Origin: Micavibrio aeruginosavorus
GTDB lineage: Bacteria > Pseudomonadota > Alphaproteobacteria > Micavibrionales > Micavibrionaceae
NCBI GenBank assembly: GCA_003241475.1
Contig: QFQB01000018.1
Location: forward strand, 1-26,091
Length of the DNA: 26,091 nt
Reading direction: 5' to 3'
Translations under genes and position numbers: made by a program
Part shown: positions 8,115 to 17,300 of the stretch, piece by piece
Layout: every line of letters begins with the position of its first letter
Position numbering within the stretch: position 1 is the stretch's first letter
Notes under the pieces: model-generated
Told to the model about the DNA's origin: nothing
The model's database searches: none
Seen by the model: the letters and a program-made list of their open reading frames with translations, nothing else

Positions 8115-9137
8115 TTATTCCGCCGCTTCTTCCGACGATTTTTCGCCGGTATAGCGCTGCTTTCCTTGCGTATCGGAAAAGTCTTTCGCGCCCGTCTGAA
8201 CCGTCATCTTGGTTGGGTCGAACGTTTCCTTGCGGTCGTAGCGCGTATCGGACAATGCGTTCGGATTCAAACCCGTTTCCTTGGCAACCATCATGTGAAT
8301 GGCTTCCATGGAAAGAACGCGGACATCGCCGCGGAACATGTTGTGCCATGCGCAGGCTGCATCCATCGTGATGATGGATTTGTCGGGCTGGGTTCTTTTG
8401 CGCATATGCTCGTCCGTCAGTTTGACGACCTCGGCGATGCATTCATCCGGAATGGTGAGTTTGTGGTGGCGCTCATAGTTCGGGCGCACGCCTTTGAGAA
8501 TTTGAACCGTTTCTTCGGCGTTCGGCATTTTCAAATGCACTTTTTGGAAACGGCGGTCGAGCGCGGGGTCCACGGCGACATATTCGCGGAATTCATCGAT
8601 GGTGGTTGCGCCGATAACGTGCAAATCGCCTACGGTTAGATAGGGCTTCATGACTTCGGACAAACCGGCATAGGCCGAGCCCGTCACGGTCGGCATGATG
8701 GTGTGGATTTCGTCGATGAACAAAACATAGCGCGGGAATTCGGGATGGTGATACCGTTCGGCAATCCCGCGGCAAATCGGAATGAATCGCGCCTGAAATT
8801 CAGCCGGGGAATCCGTTCCCGCCGCCATGGCCGGCATATCGAGTTCGAGCACTTGCGCCCCTTTCAGATATTCCGGCACGCGTTCGGCGACGACGGCTTG
8901 CGCAAGACCGACGACAAGGGCCGTTTTACCGACCCCGGCAGGGGCGAGAAGACAGGCGTTTTTGCGGTTTCTTTGCAAAAGGATCAGCATCACGTTGTCG
9001 ATTTCGACATCGCGGCCGATGATGGGGTCGAACCGGCCTTCTTTTGCCAGCGCCGTGTAGTTGCGGCAATACTGGTGCAGAAGGTCTTCGAGTTCGTCCT
9101 GCGGAACCTTGAAATTGTATTTCTTTTTTTCGGCCAT
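8115..9137 (-). CDS. stand-alone Clp/Hsp100 D1-like AAA+ ATPase
   Basis: A 340-aa protein with one AAA+ module. It begins the module with RFDPIIGRDVEID, the entry signature of ClpA/ClpB/ClpC first ATPase domains. Walker A is APAGVGKT (65-72), with Ala in place of the usual first Gly; Walker B is VLFIDE (138-143); IGATTIDEFREY around residue 180 is sensor 1; and DPALDRRFQ (190-198) carries the arginine finger. A helical lid follows to about residue 290. Clp N-terminal repeats, the middle domain and the second ATPase domain are all absent, and the last 50 residues do not look Clp-like. It probably acts as an oligomeric ATP-driven remodeller, but the substrate is unknown. It has its own promoter-like sequence and converges with the HAD gene. 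Confidence 0.85.
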   Translation of the reverse strand: MAEKKKYNFKVPQDELEDLLHQYCRNYTALAKEGRFDPIIGRDVEIDNVMLILLQRNRKNACLLAPAGVGKTALVVGLAQAVVAERVPEYLKGAQVLELDMPAMAAGTDSPAEFQARFIPICRGIAERYHHPEFPRYVLFIDEIHTIMPTVTGSAYAGLSEVMKPYLTVGDLHVIGATTIDEFREYVAVDPALDRRFQKVHLKMPNAEETVQILKGVRPNYERHHKLTIPDECIAEVVKLTDEHMRKRTQPDKSIITMDAACAWHNMFRGDVRVLSMEAIHMMVAKETGLNPNALSDTRYDRKETFDPTKMTVQTGAKDFSDTQGKQRYTGEKSSEEAAE

Positions 9138-9172
9138 CTGATTGATCGGAAAAGGGTTTATTCCAGACGTAT

Positions 9173-9202
9173 ATTGTACCCCAAATCGTTAATAATCAGC
9201 AA
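9173..9202 (-). promoter_or_regulatory. sigma70-like promoter for the AAA ATPase gene
   Basis: On the minus strand TTGCTG (9202-9197) and TACAAT (9178-9173) are 18 nt apart. Transcription would start near 9166, giving a leader of about 29 nt. It lies in the 69-nt gap downstream of serB, so the ATPase need not depend on serB read-through. No terminator is visible in this gap. Confidence 0.5.
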
Positions 9203-9206
9203 ACGC

Positions 9207-10088
9207 TTAAAGGTCTTTGTACCCCTGCGCATACAAAACCCCGCGCAAATCCGCATATTTCAGGATATTGAGCAGGCTTTGCTCGAGAAGAGGCTTTGGC
9301 CGGTAGCCGATGCCAAGGCCTGCCGCGGTCAGCATGGGCAGGTCGTTGGCGCCGTCGCCAATAGCCAGCGTGTCGGCCAAATCTAGCCCCAGTTCTTGCG
9401 TATAACGGTTGAGGAACGCCAGCTTGGCTTCTTTGTCCAGAATATTCGGCCCGACGGTGCCGACCAGAACGGTGCCGTCATGATCCAATTCGTTGCCGTG
9501 ATGGTGATGGAATCCAGCCTGCTCGGCGATGGCGCCCGTAAAGAAAGTGAAGCCGCCGGAGACGAGCACACAGGTTGCGCCGCGATCCTTCATGTGATGC
9601 ACCATGACATCTGCGCCTTCGCAAAGCTCGGTTTCATCAAGCGTTTCATGAAGCGCGGTCACCGGCAGGTCTTTGAGCAATCCCACGCGTTCTTTGAGCG
9701 CCGCATGAAAATCGAGTTCGCCGTTCATGGCGCGCGCAGTAATCGCGGCGATTTGGTCCTTGATGCCCGCTTTGGCGGCAAGCTCATCGAGCGTTTCGGT
9801 GGTGACGATGGTGGAATCCATATCGGCGAGCAGGAGTTTTTTGGCGCGGCCTTGCGCGGACATGCACAACAGGTCGATTTGATCGGCGGCGAAACGCGCG
9901 CGCGCTTGGGCCATTTGTTCCATGGTCATGGGGTTTTGCACGGGCAAGTCTGCGGCCTTGTGCGGGTCCAGCCAGACAGGCTTGCCGTTCAGGCCCAGTC
10001 CCTTTTCTTCGACGAATTTTTCCAGAATTTCCAGATGCGCGATCGAAAGCGGGGTGTCAGAGGCGACGAGGGTCAGTATATGGGTCAT
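9207..10088 (-). CDS. serB: phosphoserine phosphatase
   Basis: A 293-aa HAD phosphatase catalysing the last step of serine synthesis, phosphoserine to serine plus phosphate, in the cytoplasm. Motif I is ADMDST (nucleophile D89, acid/base D91), motif II VSGGFTFF (S177), and motif III GDGANDLPM (D245, D249); a Lys in KEAKLAFL supplies the usual phosphate contact. The DMDST-E pattern and the C-terminal VSGGFTxF are diagnostic for SerB. The first 80 residues form the short N-terminal domain seen in many bacterial SerB proteins. The ATG has AAGGAAA about 10 nt upstream. It is divergent from serC, 76 nt away, linking two genes of the same pathway. Confidence 0.96.
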   Translation of the reverse strand: MTHILTLVASDTPLSIAHLEILEKFVEEKGLGLNGKPVWLDPHKAADLPVQNPMTMEQMAQARARFAADQIDLLCMSAQGRAKKLLLADMDSTIVTTETLDELAAKAGIKDQIAAITARAMNGELDFHAALKERVGLLKDLPVTALHETLDETELCEGADVMVHHMKDRGATCVLVSGGFTFFTGAIAEQAGFHHHHGNELDHDGTVLVGTVGPNILDKEAKLAFLNRYTQELGLDLADTLAIGDGANDLPMLTAAGLGIGYRPKPLLEQSLLNILKYADLRGVLYAQGYKDL

Positions 10089-10139
10089 TTTGCGGTCTTT
10101 TCCTTGGCGCGGCAGAGTGCTAGAAACAGGGGATCGTCA

Positions 10140-10151
10140 CTTATATATAAG
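10140..10151. repeat. 12-bp perfect palindrome between serB and serC
   Basis: CTTATATATAAG lies in the 76-nt divergent serB-serC region, 13 nt before the serC ATG. It may hold -10 sequences for one or both genes or be an operator; no matching -35 elements stand out. Confidence 0.35.
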
Positions 10152-10164
10152 AGGGTATCTAACC

Positions 10165-11340
10165 ATGACCAAGCCGACCAGCAAACCCAAAAATCCCTGT
10201 TTTTCGAGCGGGCCGTGCGCCAAGCGCCCGGGCTGGAGCTTTGAAAATCTCTCTGATGCTTTTTTGGGCCGTTCCCACCGCGCCGCAACGGGTAAGGCGA
10301 AGCTGAACGAAGTCTGCGACCGCCACCGCGCACTACTCGGCATTCCCGCCGATTACAAGGTTGCGATTGTACCAGCCTCCGATACCGGGGCAATCGAGAT
10401 GGCGATGTGGTCGATGCTCGGCGCGCGTCCCGTCGATATGATTTACTGGGAATCCTTCGGTCTGGACTGGACGAAAGATGTCACGGACCAACTGAAGCTG
10501 GAAAATGTGACAGTGCACAAAGCCGACTATGGCTTCATTCCCGATCTTGCGAAGGTGAACACGAAAGAAAACGATATCGTTTTCACATGGAACGGCACGA
10601 CATCAGGTGTGCGTGCGCCGGACAATCATGACTGGATTGCCGCCGACAGAAAAGGTCTGACCTTTTGCGATGCGACCTCTGCCGTGTTTGCATACGACAT
10701 GCCGTGGGACAAGCTGGATGTAACCACATGGAGCTGGCAGAAAGTTCTGGGCGGCGAAGGCGCGCACGGTATGCTGGTTCTGTCTCCGCGTGCTGTCGAG
10801 CGTCTGGAATCCTTCAAAGCGCCGCGTCCGCTTCCTAAAATCTTCCGTATGACCAAGGGCGGTAAATTTGCGGATGGTATCTTCAAGGGCGAGACGATCA
10901 ACACGCCGTCCATGATGGCGGTCGAAGACTGCCTCGATGCGTTGAAATGGGTGGAATCGATCGGCGGGGTAAAGGCGACCATCAAGCGTTGCGAAGCCAA
11001 TATCGCGGCGGTTGCCAAATGGGTCGATAAATCCCCGATCTGGGAATTCCTGTGCGATGACAATGCGGTCAGATCGCGTACATCCATCACGCTGAAAATT
11101 ATCGACCCATGGTTTACCGCAATGGGCGATGAGGAGCGTCAGGCCTTTATCAAATCCATGGTGAAGCCTTTGGACAAGGAATCTGTTGCTTATGATATTG
11201 CTTCTTACCGCGATGCGCCTGCCGGTCTTCGCATCTGGGGCGGTGCGACGGTCGAGGCGGCGGATCTAGAGATTCTGATGCCGTGGATTGATTGGGCCTA
11301 TGAAGCTACGAAATCCGAAGAACAAAAAAAGGCCGCTTAA
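10165..11340 (+). CDS. serC: phosphoserine aminotransferase, alphaproteobacterial type
   Basis: A 391-aa PLP enzyme converting 3-phosphohydroxypyruvate and glutamate to phosphoserine and 2-oxoglutarate. The N-terminus has NPCFSSGPCAKRPGW, the hallmark of the alphaproteobacterial SerC subtype. FCDATSAVFAYDMPW contains the PLP-ring aspartate (D169) and WSWQKVLGGEGAHG the Schiff-base lysine (K193). I chose the ATG at 10165 because the SSGPC segment starts shortly after it and GAGGG lies about 9 nt upstream; the frame is open further upstream, but that region lies over serB. The stop codon TAA sits exactly in the loop of the downstream terminator. serB is divergent from it, and serA, its usual neighbour, lies beyond the giant adhesin gene. 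Confidence 0.96.
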   Translation: MTKPTSKPKNPCFSSGPCAKRPGWSFENLSDAFLGRSHRAATGKAKLNEVCDRHRALLGIPADYKVAIVPASDTGAIEMAMWSMLGARPVDMIYWESFGLDWTKDVTDQLKLENVTVHKADYGFIPDLAKVNTKENDIVFTWNGTTSGVRAPDNHDWIAADRKGLTFCDATSAVFAYDMPWDKLDVTTWSWQKVLGGEGAHGMLVLSPRAVERLESFKAPRPLPKIFRMTKGGKFADGIFKGETINTPSMMAVEDCLDALKWVESIGGVKATIKRCEANIAAVAKWVDKSPIWEFLCDDNAVRSRTSITLKIIDPWFTAMGDEERQAFIKSMVKPLDKESVAYDIASYRDAPAGLRIWGGATVEAADLEILMPWIDWAYEATKSEEQKKAA

Positions 11341-11355
11341 AGCGGCCTTTTTTTT
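11324..11355. terminator. bidirectional rho-independent terminator between serC and the adhesin gene
   Basis: GGCCGCT (11331-11337) pairs with AGCGGCC (11341-11347) around the loop TAA, which is the serC stop codon. Seven A residues precede and eight T residues follow the stem, so it can stop transcription from both converging genes. The adhesin stop codon (11356-11354) lies at the edge of the T tract. Confidence 0.85.
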
Positions 11356-14300
11356 AGTGCGCGGTGTGTCCTTTGCCGTGGTATTTACGGCGCAACTGCT
11401 CTGAAATGGCAATCAAGTAATCGTCGGCCTGTTCGCTGAAAAGTGTATTTTCATCCATGAAAACAACGGTCGGCTTGCTCAAATATTCAGGCTCGTCCCA
11501 GAACCATGGGTTCGTTCCACCCAGATAAACCGGCAGGGGTTCGGTCAAAGCGCGGTCTGCAGTTGAAGGTATTTGCGTTACAGGCGGCGGTGGCGGCGGC
11601 GGTGGCGGTGCTTCGGCATCGACAACAATGGTAAATGTGCCAGGTGTGTAGGTGAATAGATAATTGTTATCCGATGCGCCGTTTGCCGTGATGGAATATG
11701 TTCCGATCGGCGAGTTCGCCATTGCCGTGGTGGTGATGGTGGCCAGCGTATCAATATCGCTTACGTTGTCACCAGCGCGGAATCCGGAATAAGTCGCCGT
11801 TAGTATGGGGTTCGGTTCATCCGTCTCGCGTTGTTGGTTGTTTGCCGCAACATTCAGCGTGGCTTTCGTGATAACCAATTGTCCCGAATTGGCATATGCG
11901 AACTGGTAATTATTGTCCGAACCGCCGCTGGCATTGACGGCGTAAGTACCTACGTTCGCTCCCACCGCTACGCTTGCGACATTCACAAGGGTGTTGATAA
12001 CAGTCTCGTCGTCGCCGTTCCTAAAGCCGGTATAAACAACGCTGAGTAGGCCCGTGTTTGCGAGGCCATACTCGCGGGTTGCGTTCTGCGTCGTCGCGGT
12101 CAATGTAGCCTTGGTCACGCTCAGATTCCCCGTATTCGCATAAACGAACTGATAATTGTTGTCGTCTGCACCCGAGGATGTGATCGCGTAGCTACCGACA
12201 TTGGATAACAGGTCCGCGCTGGTTATAGGTGTGGCCAGTGTGTCGATATCGCTGTCGTCGTCGCCGTTGCGGAAGCCTGTGTAGACGACCGAAAGCGTTG
12301 GGTTGGCTAGTCCGTACTCGCGGGTTGCATTCTGGGTCGTGGCGGTCAAAGTGGCTTTGGTGATCGAAAGAATTCCAGTGTCCACATAAGTGAAGTCGTA
12401 GTTATTGTCGAGAGCACCGCTGGCCGAGATTCCATATGTACCAACGTCTGACGTGATGTCGGCCGTGGTTGCGGCCGTGGCCAGTGTGTCGATCACACTC
12501 TGGGTCTGGCCGTTTTTAAAGCCTGTGTAGACCACGGAGAATGTCGGATTGGCCAGACCGTACTGGCGGGTCGCGTTCTGCGTCGTCGCGGTCAACATCG
12601 CTTTGGTGATCTCGAGTTGGCCAGTATTCGCGTAAGAGAACTGGTAGTTGTTGTCGGACGCGCCGCTGGCGCTAATGGTGTATGTCCCCACATTAGAGGT
12701 TAGATTTGTACCACTTGTTGTTGAGGCCAGAGTATTGATGACGGTGTCATCTTCGCCATTGCGGAATCCGGTGTAGACCACAGAAAAGGTCGGGTTGGCC
12801 GATCCATACTCACGCGTTGCGTCCTGCGTTGTGGCTGTCAGCGTGGCTTTGGTCACACTCAGATTGCCCGTGTTGGCGTAAGAGAACTGGTAGTTGTTGT
12901 CGAATGCGCCGGAGGATGTGATCGCGTAGCTTCCGACGTTGGATAAAAGGTCCGCGCTGGTTGTGGCTGTTGCCAGCGTGTCGATATCGCTGTCGTCATC
13001 GCCGTTTCTGAATCCTGTGTAGATGACAGAAAGCGTTGGGTTGGCTAGTCCGTACTCGCGGGTTGCGTCCTGCGTTGTGGCTGTCAGCGTGGCTTTCGTG
13101 ATGCTAAGGATACCGCTATCGACATAGGTAAAGTCGTAGTTGGTGGCAACTGCGCCGGAGGATGAGATTCCGTATGTGCCGACGTCTGACGTGATGTCCG
13201 CCGAGGTCGTCGCTGTTGCGAGTGTACCAATCACGCTCTGGGTTTGGCCGTTTTTGAACCCGGTGTAGACGACCGAAAGTGTTGGATTGGCCAAACCGTA
13301 CTGGCGGGTCGCGTTCTGCGTTGTCGCCGTCAACATCGCCTTGGTAACGGTCAGGACGCCTGTGTTGACGTAGGTAAAGTTATAGTTGTTGTCGGACGCG
13401 CCGCTCGCCGTAACCGCATAGGTCGTGCCTGCGTTCGATGTTGTTGTGGCGGTACTGGTCACATTGGCGAGTGTATTAATGACAGTGTCGTCGTCGCTAT
13501 TGCGGAAGCCTGTGTAAACAACGGATACGCCTGTGTTGGCCGCGCCATATTCGCGGCTGAAGTTCTGTGTAGTCGCGGTCAGTGTTGCCTTGGTAATCGA
13601 AAGATTTCCGCTGTTGACGTAGTTGAACTGGTAGTTTGCGGCGTCTGCACCCGAAGATGATATCGTATAGCTTCCAACGTCAGAGGCCACGCCGGCCGCG
13701 CTGGTGATGTTGGCGAGTGTGCTGATAACGCTCGTATCCTCGCCGTTTTTAAAGCCTGTGTAGACCACAGAAAATGTCGGATCGGCATCGCCGTAGACGC
13801 GGGTGGCGTTTTGGGTGGTGGCCGTCAATGTCGCCTTGGTAACAGTCAGAACGCCTGTGTTCGCGTAGGTGAAATCATAGTTCGTTGCGACGGCGCCGCT
13901 GGCCGTGATCGCATATGTATTCACGCCCGATACAGCGGTGGCTGTGGTTGAAGCGGTTGCAAGCGTGCCTATGACGCTTTGCGTTTGTCCATTTCTAAAT
14001 CCTGTATAGACAACGCTGAAGGTCGGGTTGGCAACGCCATATTCGCGGGTGGCGTCTTGTGTGGTGGCTGTCAACATTGCTTTGGTAACGGTCAGGACGC
14101 CTGTGTTGGCATAGGTAAAGCTGTAGTTGTTGTCGGACGCGCCGCTTGCTGTAACAGCAAAGGTCGTACCTGCGTTAGATGTTGTTGTGGCCGCGCTGGT
14201 CACGTTGGCGAGCGTATCGATGACCGTATCATCTTCGCCGTTCTTAAATCCGGTATAGACGACTGACAAGCCGGTGTTGGCCAGACCGTACTCGCGGTTG

Positions 14301-17300
14301 ATATTTTGCGTCGTTGCGGTCAGTGTTGCCTTGGTAATTGTCAAAACGCCGCTGTTGACGTAGTTGAAGATATAATTGGTGGAATCGGCGGCGCTGGCGG
14401 TTACGTAATAAACCCCACCGGCATTTGAAGTTGCAGTGGCGGTGGACCCCATGGTGGCCGCTGTTGTCACCACAGATGCCGTATCGCCGTTTCTAAAACC
14501 GGTATAGACGACCGAGAGCGTCGGGTCTGCGTCGCCGTATTGGCGGGTGGCGTTCTGGGTTGTGGCGGTTAGTGTCGCTTTGGTAACGCTTAGAACGCCT
14601 GTATCCACATAATTAAAGGTATAATTTGTTGCAGCGGCTCCCGATGCTGTAATTGCATAGTCTCCGGCGTTTGATCCTATGACTGCAATCGTAGCGGCTG
14701 TGGCTTGTGACGTAAAGACGGTCTGGTCCTGACCATTTTTAAAGCCGCTGTAAACGTAACTCAAGGCAGGGTTGGCTAGGCCATATTCACGGGTGGCGTT
14801 CTGCGTGGTGACATATATGACCGCCGGATTGATGGTCAGCGTACCGGGCGCATAGTTGAAGGTGTAATTATTGTCCGCGGCACCCGAAACCGTAATCGTG
14901 TAAGTTCCGACGCTTGTCAGGTTGTTTGTACCGGATGTGGCGGTCGCCAGTGTGTCAATTACGGCAGACGTTTCCCCGTTACGCAGACCGATATAATTGA
15001 TGCCTGTCCCCGCGTAAGTATCGCCGTAAGCCTGTGTAACATTTCCGGTTGTCACCAGAATTGGTGCTTTGGTGACGGTCAGAAGCCCGTCTGTAACCTG
15101 CACCGAATAGCCCAGCGCCGTTGTAAAGTTGCCGGTAATCGCGCGGCTGGTGCCTGCATCGTCCGTGGCACTCGCGCCGAGCGCGGTCAAAGTGTAAGCG
15201 GTCAGGGCTGCGTTGATCGTGTCGCCGCCCTGCAGTCCTCCCAGATACGTGTAAGTATAGGTCGGCAAGGTATCGCCGTATACCTTGGTCTTATTGTCGA
15301 TTTGCAGATAAAGAATTTTTGCTGCGCCGTCGCTGTAAAGAATACGGTTCCCGGTTTCGACCACGGAGCCCGGCGCGTAATTGAAATAACTTTTTTGTGT
15401 CAAGGCAGGAGCAGGTGGAACAAACGATCCGTAACTATCCGAAGAGGCTTTAACCGAATAAATTAAATAGCGAGCCCCTGTGCCCGCTGTGATTGGTGTG
15501 GCGCTACCTGTTGAATTCGTAAAGATGCCTGCGAGTGTGACATAAGTCAGGCTTGTTCCTGCTGTTGCTGTTTGGAGACCACTAACCGTGACGTTTCCAT
15601 TGCTAATGACGGTCAGATTGTCTTTCCAGGTGTAGGCACCGGTTGTGATGACGCCTGTACCCGTGATGCTACCGAACATCAGCGACGCCCAGCCATCTGT
15701 TATGTTGTTCAGTTCTGCTGCGGTCAGGGCCAGCGTTCCAGCGCCGCCTGCAAGACCGATTGTGGTGGTTGCTACGCTTCCTTCGACAACCAGATTTCCC
15801 GTTCCGGCAATCGTACCGGTCAGCGCGACATTCGAGTTTGCTGAAATTGTGAGGTTGTTGGCGCCAAAATTATGCGATCCTGCGGCTAGTGTGAGGATAC
15901 CGGTACCGTTGATGAACTGCACATTGTCGGCCCAGCTTGCGTAAGCGTTGATGTTGAGTGTCGTCGTGCTGTCGCTTCGTCCGAAAACCAGCTTGCTCCA
16001 GCCGTCGGTGATATATGCGAGTTCAGCAGCACTGATATTCATGGTTCCCGTACCACCTGCCACACCAACGCTAGTATTGGTCGCGGAACCACGGAATGTT
16101 AAAATCCCGCTTCCTGTCAGATTGGCGCCGATCACGATATTGGAGGCGCTTTCGAATGTCATGTTGCGTTCGGTGATCTGTTCTCCGGCAACCGTAATGA
16201 CGCCCGATCCGGTACGGAATATTGTGTCATATTGCCATGTGTAGGCACCGATATTCATGGAATCCGTCATGCCAGTGCTACCAAAAGCAATCTGACTCCA
16301 ACCGTTGAGTACATTGCCAAGGTCATTGTTCGAAAGTTGTAATGTCCCGGCCTGACCGTCGCCGATGCCGATCGTATTACCTGTGCCCGTGCTTGCTGTC
16401 TGGAATGTCAAAATACCCGTGCCTGACAATCCTGCGCTGATCGTTGGGTCACCGTTGGTGCTGAAAGTCAGGTTTTTGCCTGCCGCCAGTGTTTGTGCAC
16501 CATTGATATTGATTGGGCCAGTATCGCTTGTAAAGGTAATGTTGGATGCCCAGTTTTCCGCACCGATATTTATGCCTAATGCTGCTGTCAAACCGGTGTG
16601 TCCAAAAACGATTGTTCCCCACGTGCTACTAACGCGGGTGAGCATCGTGTCGTCATATTTAACGGTACCAGCCTGACCATTGCCTATCCCCATGCTGGTT
16701 CCATTGGAGGATGAGCGTAACGTGAGAGTTCCCGTACCAATCAAGTCGCCATTTAGGTTCGGCGTGGTATTGCTCATGATGATTAAGTTGTTTGCGCCAA
16801 GATTCTGGTCGCCATTAATGTTTAACGTTGCTGTGTTTGCACGGAATTGAACGTTATCTGTCCACGTGTAGGCGCCGATATTCATGGTGCCCGTTTGGTT
16901 GGTAGAGCCAAAAATAATATTGCCCCAACCATCTTGAATGAAGGCAAGCTCCGTGTCAGTCAGATTGACGGCACCGCTCTGGGAGTCACCGACACCTATT
17001 GTTGCGCTATTGCTACTGGTGTTCAAGGTGAATGTGCCGCCGCTCGTTCCGCTAATATTGGCGCCGATCACGAGATTAGCGTTCGTTGTTATTGTTAGGC
17101 TTCGGCTAGCGGATAACGTTTGCGCCCCATTGATATATATAACACCTGCGGCGCTAATGTAGCTGATGTTCGAAGTTCCGCTATAGGCGCCTACGTTGAT
17201 GGCGCCGTTCATGCCAGTATTCCCGAAAGCAAGAGATGTTGTCTGCAACTTTGCCAATTCTGTGCTGGTAAGATAGATGGTGCCCGACATGCCGTCGCCG

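Noticed and set aside
11610..15310. CRISPR-like or satellite array
   Set aside because: The regular spacing is about 246 bp, in frame and without unique spacers; it encodes protein repeats with the codon frame preserved throughout.
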